Below are positions 51,437 through 62,706 of a stretch of 64,000 bases of DNA, one piece after another; position 1 is the stretch's first letter; every line of letters starts with the position of its first letter. Origin of the DNA: Parietaria judaica (Eukaryota; Streptophyta; Magnoliopsida; Rosales; Urticaceae); NCBI GenBank assembly GCA_954871525.1, contig OX940864.1, forward strand, positions 1,110,001 to 1,174,000, read 5' to 3'. The notes under the pieces were generated by a model. The model did no database searches. It saw only the letters and a program-made list of their open reading frames with translations, and was not told where the DNA came from. Both the position numbers and the translations under genes were made by a program.

Positions 51437-51879
51437 TGGTTTCGGATTGAGAAAGGAACTTTTGTTTTCTGGGTTGAGAGAACGATACTTATTTGGGAGT
51501 TAACCGAGTTGGTTTCTATTTCCGCAGACTCGTTGTTTTTGATCTTCTCCAAACTTCCCATTTTATAAGCGTTGATTGTTTCGCAAGCGACTCTTCGCAT
51601 CCTCTCTTTCGCTGTCACTTCACAACGCTTCGGAAGTTGCTCCCATTCGTTGATACGCGTGCACTCCTCTTTCTGACCAACCGTTTATCAATCGGCTTCT
51701 CTTAAATGCAAGGAGTCTGTACGTCTCCCCTTCTTACGTCACTCATGTCCCATGAGTTGCCTCTTTATACTCTGCTTGCTATTTTCGCGCGCTCAACCGT
51801 CGAGCGCGCCGCTGGCGATGGCGTCGTTTGATAACGTCATGTCCCTCCAAATTCCTGGCTGTGAGTTAGAAAGAAAACA
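51437..51879 (-). other. Leader between the primer-binding site and the F-box ORF
   Basis: About 440 bases lie between the LTR/PBS and the F-box ORF. Short open frames exist but none is recognisable, and no gag zinc knuckle is seen. Confidence 0.55.
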
Positions 51880-51899
51880 AAGCCCCACGGTAGGCGCCA
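51880..51899 (-). other. Primer-binding site
   Basis: Read on the minus strand, TGGCGCCTACCGTGGGGCT starts three bases inside the right LTR. TGG at this place pairs with the CCA tail of a tRNA. Many plant gypsy elements have a TGGCGCC primer site. The exact tRNA is not identified here. Confidence 0.8.
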
Positions 51900-51902
51900 A
51901 AC

Positions 51903-52681
51903 TGTAGAGGGGGTTTTTCACCACCCTTTTCCAGTCACAAAGACAATCATCAAATAATAAATAAAATGACAGCAAATGATGAGTATCTCTGTTTTATTAT
52001 GATTTCCGAAATGAGCTCGGTTTTCTTCTGTTAAATAGCTGGACAGATGAAGGATCCTGAGCCTCAGATAATTCTTTTTCTCAGGCCTTTTTCTATTACA
52101 AGATCTCTTTTTCTTGCCTTTGCTGAGTCTTTTTTCTCTCCCTTTTGTTCGAACCACCAACCTCCTACAAATGAGGCTTATCTTGCCTTTTATAGAGTTT
52201 ACAATACTTTCCCCCTCTATCCTTCCCGCCTTTTTCCTCTTTAATCACCACTCTCTAACGTGATTTGAAGGCAGCGGGGTTTATCCTCACTTTATGTCAC
52301 CTCCGAGCATGCTGCCGTAATGGGTAGGTGCGCCGCATTAAATGCGCGTCTCGTCAGCCGTCATTCGGCTTTGCAGGCCTCCGTCGCTGACGCTCTCATC
52401 GAGTGAGTAGGTCGGCTTCATTAAATGCACGTCTCTTCGGCTGTCACCGGGCTCTGCATAATCATCATGACGAAGTTCCTCGTCGAGTCGTGATGGGACG
52501 CTTCATCGCGACCCGCTTGCTCGCGTGGCTGCGTCCCCTCGCTGATGAACCTCCTCGGGGTATTCCTCCTCGGGGATAACTCCCTCTTCGCTGGTGAACT
52601 TCCTCGCCTCCCTCATGTCGTTTATGGACAAAACGACACGAGTTGTGTTGAGGATGGATTTGACCAAATCCGACCTTAACA
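51903..52681 (-). repeat. 5' LTR (right end of the element)
   Basis: This 779-bp copy is the promoter LTR for the minus-oriented element. It is nearly identical to the left copy. Confidence 0.95.
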
Positions 52682-52686
52682 AAAAT

Positions 52687-53881
52687 GCCATGAAGTCATA
52701 TATTATAAAGTTTAGTTTTAAAAATTTAATATCATGTGTTTAAAAATTATATATTACTCCTAAAAGAAAAACAAAAATACATTCATTTTTATAAATACAC
52801 ATTTTGTACAATTATTTGATTATGTTTAATATATATGTAAAAAATTAAAATATGCGGGATCACGGGAAAGAACAATATTTTTTTTAAATTAAAACAAAAT
52901 TAAAATGTTATGTTTAGTGAAATGCTCATTAGCATCTTAAGCTAAGTTTGTATTAATTGTTTTACTATGCACTTACAATGTGTTATTACTTATCTACCCC
53001 TATAAGTTTTTATATATAGCCTCCTTTAGAGGATGAATGCAATATTACAATTTTTCATTCCCATTTCCTCACTTCTCACTTCTCACTTCATTCTCACTCT
53101 TTACTCCCTTGCTCATTTCTTCAACTATTTTACCTTACTATTTCATCTACATGCAAATCAAATCACTCATCACTCACTCCACCTCCATTATTTCTTACTA
53201 CACTCTACAATAATAAGTGCAAAAGTAGTGAGTTTACAACATAAAAATATTTTATAAAATTACAAAAAAATTAAAAATAAATAAATAAAATGCCACGTGG
53301 CGGCTTGTGCCCCGTGGCGAGTCACATGAGGCCGGCTTAACGGCCACGTAGGCGGGTGTCTAACGGCGTTAGACAAAGATATTGGTCGCCAACAAAAGTG
53401 CTACGTTGGGTACTTTCGCTTATATTTATTGAAGTTGGATACCTATCGGACCATATAGCCAAATTTTGAGTATTTTTGTCGCAATTAACCCAAAATATTT
53501 ATAATTTTACATGGAATTTCTATTATAAAAAATGAAAAAAAATATCTATATATATTATATATATGTATAAATCATGTAAATGCCAAAATTTTTTAAATTT
53601 ACCTAAGGAATGGAACTTTTCTATCATTCTTAAATTTTGATGAAGATTTGAAAATTTTAGTATCATTATGGATAAAAAACCAAGAACAGATATACCGGTG
53701 TGGTATGGATGTGAATTGTTAACAATGACGGTCCAAATTTTAGTATTTATATATTTTCAATGCCGGTAAATTTTAATTATTTTTTTAACGGCCACGACGG
53801 CTTTTTACCAAATTTATAAAAATTAGAGCGGGACCAAAACCCCCCAAAATATCGATTTCGGTCTTGATTTTACATAAGAGA

Positions 53882-53919
<38 letters not shown>

Positions 53920-54034
53920 GGTTCAAAATAAATCTCCGAAACGAGTGGCTTAAACCGTTTTTGCATTTTTTCACCCCTAAAAAAAAACAAAACAGAAAAA
54001 ACGGACCCAAACGAGCTCAAGCTCTGCTGCTTCC
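52687..54034. other. Intergenic sequence and promoter of the glyoxalase gene
   Basis: AT-rich, with a TA microsatellite at 53887-53913. The 53280-53510 stretch contains a G-box (GCCACGTGGC) and ends 'gcaattaaccc', like the GGGTTAATTGC ends of Mutator-like elements, but the other end was not found. A CACCCCTA sequence at 53971-53978 resembles a hAT terminus, also unpaired. Confidence 0.45.
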
Positions 54035-55453
54035 ATGGCGTCTCTTCTCAGCTCTCCTCCCACCATCGCTCTCCAGCACAAGGTAGCTCTCTCACCATCT
54101 TCCCGCTCTTCGTTCTCACCTCTGAACCGTTGCTGAACTAATCGTCTCGATTTTGGATTCAGACAAACCGCTCTTGTCTCGCGACCAGATCGTCCAAGCT
54201 TAATCACCGCATCAGCTTCGGAAACAGCTCAATCCGCGAATTGTCTTTCGCGACGAGAGCGAAGACGATCGTCGAAGGAGGCGTGGTCGAGAGCGATTCG
54301 GATTCGAAAATCGACAACAATGGTGACGCCTCTTGCTCGGTTGATTGCATTTTGCTTGTAAATTCTAGGTAGAATCTAGGTATTTTGAACTAGCTATAAT
54401 ATACTATGGATTCGATCAACACAACTTTGCAAAGTTGTGGTGTTTTTCATGCTTATCTTTGGTGGGAAGTGCAGAGATTCTTGTGTCTAACAATGGCTGA
54501 CAAACTGTTTGTATATATTTCTCAGAGAGGGATGACAGAGATAACGTGTAAAGTGAAAAAAAGAAGGGTTTAGTTTGGACTTTAGAGACTAGATAAAGGC
54601 GATCTTCGGCGGTTTTTGTGTTGTGGGTCATGTTTGTGTTTATCTAATCGTTTGTTTATTACTACGAATCTGCAGATTATGGCGTCGTTTGTGTCCACCA
54701 TGTTGGACTCTTGTGCGAGAATCTCGAAAGGTCGCTCGACTTTTACCAGAATATTCTCGGTAAGTTGAAAACTTTCTCGTCCTTTCCGATTAAAACCGCT
54801 AAATTGAGGACCTTTTCTGCTATAATCCTTTTTTGTAATCATGTCATTATCAAAGCAACGTAAGTACGATTTCCTCGACTACCCTTGTTTAATTTCGACA
54901 AATTATAAACAAAAAACAAGAAGAAATCATGAAGTCAAATTGAGAACCGAAATATGATTCGATCAATTTTCAAACATTTGACAGTCTTAAGGTGTTTTTT
55001 TTTCCCTTCTGGAAACTGATTATTCAGGGCTTGAAATCAACGAAGCGAGGCCACACGACAAGCTACCATACCGAGGAGCGTGGCTATGGGTAGGATCGGA
55101 GATGATTCATCTGATGGAGCTTCCGAATCCCGACCCTCTGACCGGCAGACCGCAGCACGGTGGCCGTGACCGCCATACCTGCATTGCCATTAGAGATGTG
55201 GCCAAGCTCAAAGCAATCTTTGACCGCTCAGGTATCGACCACTTTGACCTTTTCCATCACTGCCCAAGCTTCTTGTTCCTCAATTCCATATATGAAAAAT
55301 AGATAGATATAATATATTGATCAAACTCATTACTTTTTTGCCGTTTCTTAATGTTACACAGGTATTGCTTACACTCTTAGCAAGTCAGGGAGACCAGCGA
55401 TATTTGCAAGAGATCCAGACACAAATGCATTGGAGTTTACACAAGTGGACTGA
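54035..55453 (+). CDS. Chloroplast glyoxalase I-like / VOC superfamily protein
   Basis: Five exons join in frame to 195 aa: 54035-54082, 54163-54322, 54676-54759, 55028-55231, 55362-55453. The first ~60 residues (MASLLSSPPTIALQHK, then NRSCLATRSSKLNHRIS) are Ser/Arg-rich and poor in acids, like a chloroplast transit peptide. A single vicinal-oxygen-chelate domain follows, with VHHVGLLCENLERSLDFY (metal-ligand His of strand 1), LWVGSEMIHLMELPNPD (second ligand-bearing strand), RDRHTCIAIRDVAKLKAIF and ARDPDTNALEFTQ (Glu ligand near the end). Most plant glyoxalase I enzymes have two such domains, so this is the small single-domain type whose substrate is unproven. Arabidopsis At5g57040, a neighbour of ABI2, is the likely relative. 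Confidence 0.9.
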
Positions 55454-55910
55454 CTCACATCTTTGCTATTAATTATTTGTACATATTATTCATTACACAA
55501 ACCAAACCAAAGTAGAGCAAAATAATATTATATATATTGAAAAAAAACTAAGGATCTAAAAATGAGTGGAGTAATTTTAATGGTGGTGTAGCTGAGTAAT
55601 CATGTAATACTTGGTCTTAAATCAAATACCATGTAATTACACCGCTAAAAAAATGGAAAAATACGTTCTCAACATATTCCAGATTTAAATAAGTCTTATC
55701 TTTGGAATAGATTTAAAATAATTATTTAAATATATATATATATATGTATATATATATGTATATATTCAAATCAAATACATGAACATATGACTAAAAAAGT
55801 CCGATTTTTGGCATCTTTAAAAACTTAAATGATTAAAAGCAAAAATTATTTATTTAAATCCAATAAAAACAATTGTTTATACACCAAATACATCACCGCT
55901 TGAAAATGTA
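55454..55910 (+). other. 3' flank of the glyoxalase gene
   Basis: Holds the 3' UTR (probable polyadenylation within 55500-55650) and AT-rich spacer with TATATG repeats at 55725-55765. No other gene is seen. Confidence 0.5.
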
Positions 55911-56510
55911 TAGGGCTGAAACCGGGTCCAAAACCCGTTTTTTTTTTTTTTTTTTTAACCCGGAACCCGGACTTCCGGGTTTTCACTTTTCAAACCCGAA
56001 ACCGGTTTTTTAAAGAGAAAACCCGGAAATCCGGGTTCGGGTTATTACCCGGTTTTAAAATAAAAACCTGGATTTAAAACCCGAACCCGAATATTCGGGT
56101 TCGGGTTTTAAATCCGGTTCCTTTTTTTAACCCGGTTTTTAACCCGGGAAAAAAAAAAAGAGAAGGAAGAAAGATAATAAAACCCTAAATTGATTCAATG
56201 TCGTTTTGAGTAGTCATGAAGAAACATAATGTTGTTTTTATTTTTTATCAGACTACTAATTTTAAAAAATTATAAATATAAATTAAATATTTAATTAAAA
56301 AACCGGGTTTTAGTAACCTACTAACCGGGTTCCGGGTTTTATAACTCAAAACCTGGAACCCGGAACCCGGAACCGGTTTATTCCGGTTGCGGGTTTTGAA
56401 AAATTCGGTTTCGGTTTAACCCGGTTTTAATTCGGTTTCGGTTTTTTAAAAGCGGATTCGGTCCGGTTTCGGTTTTAAACCCGCATTTTCGGGTTTTATC
56501 CACAGCCCTA
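55911..56510. mobile_element. Non-autonomous hAT element (MITE 3) with CCGGGTT-rich interior
   Basis: The element is 600 bp with a perfect 8-bp duplication AAAATGTA (55903-55910 and 56511-56518). The left end is TAGGGCTGAAACC and the inverted right end is TAGGGCTGTGGAT. The outer ~200 bp on each side are almost entirely degenerate tandem and inverted copies of AACCCGGGTT-like words, with an AT-rich centre (56150-56300). There is no ORF. Its construction parallels MITE 1, although the motif is CCGGGTT rather than CGGTATT. Confidence 0.88.
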
Positions 56511-56714
56511 AAAATGTATACAGTGAGATGCATGATTTATTTTTGTATTTGTGTAAGTCTTTCAATTTCAGATGTATTATGCACACTAATATTTTAAGTT
56601 GTATATATACTTTATATATAATCATTTTTACTTTGCAAAGCTCTTCTCTGCCACTTAAAAATAAGGTCATATCGACCCGAATTACACATGAATCCTCACC
56701 AAAAAACTGGTTTT

Positions 56715-59700
56715 TTATGAATGGTGATCACCCAGGAACGTGGCCCGAGAGCGCCATTCGTTTATGGCTGAACGCAGCGTATGGTCCGGTGTTAACACTG
56801 AACGTTGAAGCCTACGCCCTGTCATGGGTGACACGTCGTATTTGTCAAACCATGCAGTGATTGCTCTGTACTCGTAAGTGAAACCGTCCCCGGCGATGTA
56901 AGGATCATCCATAATTTCCTGTTGCAACAATGAAAAGATGCGCAAAACGGGTTTAATAAACGGCCAAAATCGGTTTTTTATTAGCATTTTCTTTGTAAAA
57001 TAACATAATTATGTCATCAAAATAACATGATAATTACCGAGAAACAATGCTGCTAAACACCAAAAAAAATTAAATTGATTTCGATTAACCGGATTAAGCA
57101 ACATTATTTTTTAATCCAGTCATATTTTTTCCCGACACTGTAAGAAAGAAACTGGAAAAAAGTTTTATACCTGAAGGATCGGACAATAGTAGTGGCTCGG
57201 AGCATTGCCGTTGCTGCCTGTTAGCTTCCCGCTATCGTTTGCCATGTCGACCAATCTTCGGAGAACCGGTAAGATTTCATCCTTGAGATCCGGTCTATCC
57301 CTGCATCGGAGTTTCGAACAGTCCAGAGCAATTCGAACCAATTCTTCGGTCTCAACGAGCGGCCAATCCGAAACCGACTTATCTAGAACATCAACCAACG
57401 ATCCGTTCGCCATGGCTTTTTCAACGGCAATCAGAAGCCCTTTCGGGCGGCGAGAAGTCAACATCTGAAGGATTATGACTCCGAAAGCAAACAAGTCCGA
57501 CTTCGGTCGGATAGTGCCGGTTCTCTGATACTCCGGGTCCATGTAGAAGATAGTTCCGGCGATGACGGAGTCCCCGTACTCCGTGATGTTGTCGGGGATA
57601 ACATCGGAAATGAGCTTCGCGAGGCCTACATCGCCAATTTTGCTTACGTAGTTCCGATCCAGCAGAATATTGCCCGGTTTTAGGTCCCGGTGAACAATAG
57701 GCTCTGGCTCCGAGTAGTGTAGGAATGCAAGGCCGCAAGCTATTTCGAAGATTATACGAAACCTTGTGAACCAAGGAAGTTGCGGTTTTCCTTCTCGAGG
57801 CGTGATGTAATCGTCGAGACTTCCGTTTTCCATGTATTCGTAGACGAGGCAGCAATTCTCGGGACAAGCTCCGAGAAGCAAAACAATATTTGGATGGTGT
57901 AACTGACTAAGAACTTCAATCTATAAAAATGGCATACAAGAAAAATTGTATCAATGTACCTCTTGGAATTATAATTTGTAGCGATTTCCCCCTGATTATT
58001 AAACAATCGATGATTTTTCGTGGAATTTCAAAACATCATCATAATTGTACTACTAGTATGTGCATTTCACGTGGCATAAATTTGACGGAACAGTCGAGTT
58101 TTAAACGGTCAAGAAGATAATAGCTACAATTTATAAGTTCGGAGGAGAAAATACACGACATGTTCATGGGGCATAACTGTAAATTACTTATAATGCTACA
58201 TACATAATACGCTCCCTGAACTTGTCGTGTTACCGCAGTTTCCCCCTTGCAATTGTAATTTATTGCAAAGTCCCCCCGATTGTTAAACATTAGATGATTT
58301 TAGTAAAATTTTAAGCCATGTAGAAGCATGTGCATTGCACGTGGCTTAAATTTTGACGAAACAGTCGACTTTTTAACTGTTACTCGTGATTTTACGTTGC
58401 ATACATAATATGTCTATACCTCTTTCAAAAACTCTTGTTTCTTTTCGGCTGCGCTACTTTGAAGAACCTTAATGGCAACCGGGGTGTGATCGAGATTGCA
58501 TTTATACACTTTCCCGTAGCCTCCTTCGCCGATCACGTTTTCTGGCGAGAAGAAACCCGTCGCTTGCTCTATCTCCTGCGCGGTGTATCTCCTGTACCTG
58601 CTATCGCTCACAAAGAGCTCGTCCACGAGTTTCCGTTTCTCTATGAACTCTTTTGCAGCATTGACTTCGGCGATCTGTCTTTCGTACGTCTCTTTCTCCA
58701 GCAAAACTCGCGCTCTCTCGACGTCCTTGACGGCTTTTAAATGCTTTTCTTTTTCAATGGCGGCGATTCTCTTCAGCGTTTTTTCCTTTTCCAAGGCGGC
58801 GTTCACTCTTCTCGTTTCTTCGATGCAAACCGAAGAAACTATCTGCACCTGCAAGTTTAATATTTCTTCTTGATCTTGTGTTCATTATAATTACACCGGC
58901 TTTGAAATTCCGGCGAGCAAATATGATAGATTTCTGTAAATGTTGGAAGATGAATAAATGGTAAGTTCACTTAATTTAAGACACTAAGGTCAAGATCACT
59001 ATGTTTTACTTTATTTAGGACTATATAATTAGGTATTTCAATATTTTCGTTAAGTAGGGGTATTACGGGTATTTTGCAATAAATATGAAACTCGGGTTTC
59101 TAATCCTACATAAGAGTTCTCATATTATAATTACACCGGCTCGAAATCTATAGCTAGCAGATAAGATAGCTTTCTATAATATGTAGTTTACAGCCTATGT
59201 ATAATTTTATACATATATATATATATATATATATTAACGGTGTTTTAAGACACTAAAATAATTAAGTAAGTCCCTGATCACCTAACTTATTGTGCTCTAC
59301 TTTATTTAATAAATAAGTTAAATTATGTATTTTGGTATTTTCATTAAGTAGGGATATCATGGGTATCTTACAATAAATACAGGATTCGGGTTTCTATTCC
59401 TATATAGGCAGCTGATATTAGGTTTAACTCTCGAATAAGAGACCGAGAATATGTTAATCAATACAGTGTTCTTTCTTCGATTTCGATTTCGGATCTTATC
59501 GGATTCGAAGACCGTAGAGTCGACATTTTACCTTATTTTGGGCATGGACCAACTCTTCACAAGCTTTTTTATACATGGCGATCGTACTTTGTAACTCTTC
59601 ACGCAGCTTCTCAACCTCGGCTTGCTCATCCGACTGCATACCGTTAAATTCATGTCCAATCAGAACCTTGAAAAACGATATATTTCCAACAAAAATTTAT

Positions 59701-61450
59701 GAATTGATCAGAAGTATTGCAAAAAGCACCTCGGCGGTAGCAGAAGAGTTTCGATTTTCTTCGTATATATTAGTGTTTGTCTGAGAACCCATTTGTGGAA
59801 ACGTTCCTGAGCTGATGCGACTGATAACCGAGCCCGTAGATGATCTGAAACTTTCGACGATTTGTGAATCTGCACAAGAAGATTCTGTGTCATCTGAGTT
59901 TATGATGATTTAGCTAACTTAAGAAGCCATTAAACGTACCGGAAGAAGATGAAAGATTCGCGGCTTTTGTGTAAACTTTCTGCTTGGACACGACATATAT
60001 ATCGCATCTGCTCGCTGTGTATCTTAGAACGTTTGCCGGTATTTCCGGTCCCTTCAGTTTCCTAAAGATATTGTGATTCAAGATTTTAGCATTGGGATGA
60101 ATTCCCGGATACTTTATTCACGAAACTAACAACCTAAACCGACCGCCCACATTGCTTCAGCAGTAAGTTACTAAATTAAATCGGTGATTGATCCATGTAT
60201 AATATTCATCAACATGAATAAGTTAATTATTAATCATAAGTTGATCAACATTTTGTGCGAGATCGATCGTTTCTCACCTTGTCAGAAAATTTGAAGAACA
60301 CGAGCCCAAGACCAAACTGTTCATCCCAGATTCCGACACAAATCTAAGAAGTGCCGTTGCTGGATCGTCGTCGTCCAAAATCACAGTTTCCATCTACAAG
60401 AAATTAATAATATACATATATATATGTTAAAGAGTTTGTTACCTGAATCCGTTCTTTGGCCCGGCCTATTAGTGATTTTTTCTCCACTTTTATGGTTTTC
60501 TTCCCATATAGTATAATTCCCGGGTCAATTTCTCTTAACTTTTATTACTATTTTGCGTTTAATTTACAATAAATTCATTTTTCTCGATGCTGAGAGAAAT
60601 TCCGACACTGCTTCAAGACCTTTGAAGAGCGAGAGCAAAGACGCACCTGTCTCGTCTTACACAGCTTCTTATACGGATCGAAAACGTCTTCAAGTTTCTC
60701 TTTCACTTCGTTGACGAAGATCGCCACCTCGTCATCGTCGAGCTCTTCAACGGGTATGCGATCTCCGGCTGCACAACTCAATTTTCCAACGTAATGACAC
60801 GAAAATCAGCTCAACGGCGTCGCTTTTCTCCATCAACAAAAGCATGGTTCATCAATCATTTAACCATTGATGCTTTCTTTGATCTAAATAACACGTTATA
60901 TATATATATATATATATATATATAATCATGATTTATATAGCTTAAATAAGATCTAAAATAACCACTATTTGACAGTAAACACAAGAAATATGAACCAAAG
61001 AAGTTAGTTCTGCCATTCATTGTTCAAAAATCTTCATTTTAATACCGGACCTAGAAGTTTAAATCGGGGGATAAAAACGACAAAAAATTTAAATACACGA
61101 AAAATATAATACCGTCTAAAAATACCACTAATCAGAAAAAACGTCTTGATTCCGTATCACGTAAAAATAAACTATAATTGAATCCGTGCTAATATTTTAG
61201 GAATTCACAATCCAACAGTAAAAAAAATAAATATATTAGTAATAATTAGCTAGAATTTATCTCAATAATCAAAGCTCTAACTGAACATTATAATTCATTA
61301 ATACAACCGATATAATAATAATAATAATTTAATCTATATTGATTAAGAAAAATAAGAAAAATAAATAATTTAATCGAAGATCTTCAACATTATAAATTTA
61401 TAATTCAATCTATATTGATTTTAATTATTATAATTAAACAATACTAATAA

Positions 61451-61493
<43 letters not shown>

Positions 61494-61656
61494 AAGAGAA
61501 GGATTTACAGGGAGAAGGAAGCGATGAGATTGTCGGGATGACGTGGACAAGGACGAAGCGATCGGCTCCGGCCATCAGATTCTCCACCGCCCACTTCACG
61601 GCGCGCCGGCTTCCGTTACCTCCGCCGTTACTGACGGCCACTGCCACAGACGCCAT
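56715..61656 (-). CDS. PUB: U-box E3 ligase / receptor-like cytoplasmic kinase with UspA domain
   Basis: Nine exons join in frame to 721 aa: 61656-61509, 60768-60647, 60393-60278, 60061-59940, 59869-59730, 59666-59532, 58848-58420, 57920-57171, 56918-56715. Domain order: a universal-stress-protein (UspA) domain (~1-165, MASVAVAVSNG start), a Ser-rich linker, a coiled coil (~220-330, Lys/Glu-rich), a protein kinase (~365-625) and a C-terminal U-box (~648-715, CPILQEIMDDPYIAGDGFTY). The kinase has GEGGYGKV, K388 (VAIKVL) and HRDLKPGN (D483), but DVG (501-503) instead of DFG, which is usual in this family. The U-box recruits E2 enzymes, so the protein could both phosphorylate and ubiquitinate targets. 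It belongs to the class II PUBs (PUB32-35/50-54 group). The exact orthologue is not resolved. Confidence 0.93.
59213..59234. repeat. TA-rich simple repeat in intron 6 of the U-box kinase
   Basis: An (AT)n stretch inside the long (683-bp) intron 6. Two segments of that intron ('ctttatttaggactatat' near 59010 and 'ctttatttaataaataagtt' near 59300, each followed by 'agtaggg-tat') are diverged copies of one ~320-bp direct duplication. Confidence 0.7.
60895..60924. repeat. (TA)n microsatellite in intron 1 of the U-box kinase
   Basis: About 13 TA units lie within the 740-bp first intron. Confidence 0.85.
61447..61494. repeat. (AAAT)n microsatellite next to a splice donor
   Basis: About eleven AAAT/TTTA units begin some 12 bases inside intron 1 of the U-box kinase, directly after the exon 1 donor at 61508. 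The open frame that runs through it (YLFIYLFI repeats) is an artefact. Confidence 0.92.
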
Positions 61657-62706
61657 GGACGCCGTTAAGCTTCTCCCGTTACCCTCTCAAGCAAGCTTCC
61701 CTCTTCGCTATTGTGAGATCAGTGTTAGGAGGATCTTAACTTAAGTGGTTGAGAAAAGTCAAGCGTGGACTCAGAAACGCTGACTATGCCAGAGATGAGC
61801 TATAATTGTCGTTAAAAATAAAAGAATATTTGTGGCATAACTACTTTATCTTATTTTGTTTGCGATGTATTCAGTATTCTCGATTTTTTTTTTTTTTTTT
61901 TATAATGATAGTAAGACTAAAAAGCTAGAAAATAATGTCGAGCTTCAAAGGGTTGGTTAGATAATGGACATGTTTACGTCTATTATTATACTCTAATTCC
62001 TGTTTATTAAATAATAATTAAAGATGTATGTATAAGGTTCGACTTTTTCACGATTATCTTCGATTATCCGTCTTGCCGGTAGTTATCGGCAAGACGGCCA
62101 TGCCAATACTTTTCCATGATTTTTGCCGAAAATCGACAAACATCTTAAAAAATAACAAAAATAAGGTACTTTTCAAGAAATTTTGCACTTTTCGATGATT
62201 TTATTCAAGTATTTACATATGTGAGAGTGGGACTATATTTTATTTACCTATGTTTGAGTATGAAATGATTTTATTTTTTATATTTTTAATGTTTTATCAA
62301 CATTATAAACTTAGTAAATATATTCTTAAAAATATTTTAGTGATTTTTCATCAATAATCTTCGATATAAGTGTCGATAATCCGTCGATAATCATCGAAAA
62401 GTATCGGTAATCGGTAAGCTACAGTATTATTAGTTTTCCGTCGATAATCCGGTAAGTTATCGATTAATCCGTAGTAAAATTTTAAAAAATCATACAGAAG
62501 TTGGTCAAATGCTGCCTGTCAGTAAGTTTTTAGATGTTTTCATTGCTATTTTTTTACTTTAAACTTACCTTGACTTCGTTGATTAAAATTTAAATACTTA
62601 TGCCGCACCAATTCTTATATTTAATCAAATACACAATAATAAATATCAGCTCCACAAATGAAGATGTACACCATAAGAGTATAATTACAAGTGAATATCG
62701 TAATAT
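61657..62706. other. Intergenic, with a CGATAATC-motif cluster
   Basis: This separates the 5' end of the U-box kinase gene from the 3' end of the glycosyltransferase. Poly-T occurs at 61886-61903. At 62040-62480 words such as CGATTATC, CGATAATC and CGGTAATC recur in both orientations at the two ends of a ~450-bp stretch, in the manner of the MITEs above. I could not find a clear duplication. Confidence 0.45.

Larger units (their letters stand above)
43240..52681 (-). mobile_element. LTR retrotransposon derivative (LARD-like, probably Tat-lineage Ty3/gypsy), complete
   Basis: The 9442-bp element has LTRs beginning TG and ending CA and a 5-bp target duplication AAAAT (43235-43239 and 52682-52686). 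It lies in minus orientation, because the primer-binding site TGGCGCCTACCGTGGGGCT adjoins the right LTR and a purine-rich tract adjoins the left one. No gag, protease, reverse transcriptase or integrase motif is seen. Instead, in element order, it holds a sense F-box ORF (51385-50462), arrays of tandem repeats (50118-49027), and a spliced antisense gene (48848-44606). Antisense extra ORFs and tandem repeats near the 3' LTR are known traits of Tat-lineage gypsy elements. Because it lacks its own polymerase it would need a partner element to move. Confidence 0.88.

Noticed and set aside
43240..52681. LTR element read in plus orientation because its longest ORF is on the plus strand
   Set aside because: The primer-binding site adjoins the right LTR and the purine tract adjoins the left LTR, which fixes the orientation as minus.
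53280..53510. Mutator-like element remnant
   Set aside because: Only one end (GGGTTAATTGC, inverted) is visible; no partner end or target duplication was found, so it is not listed as an element.
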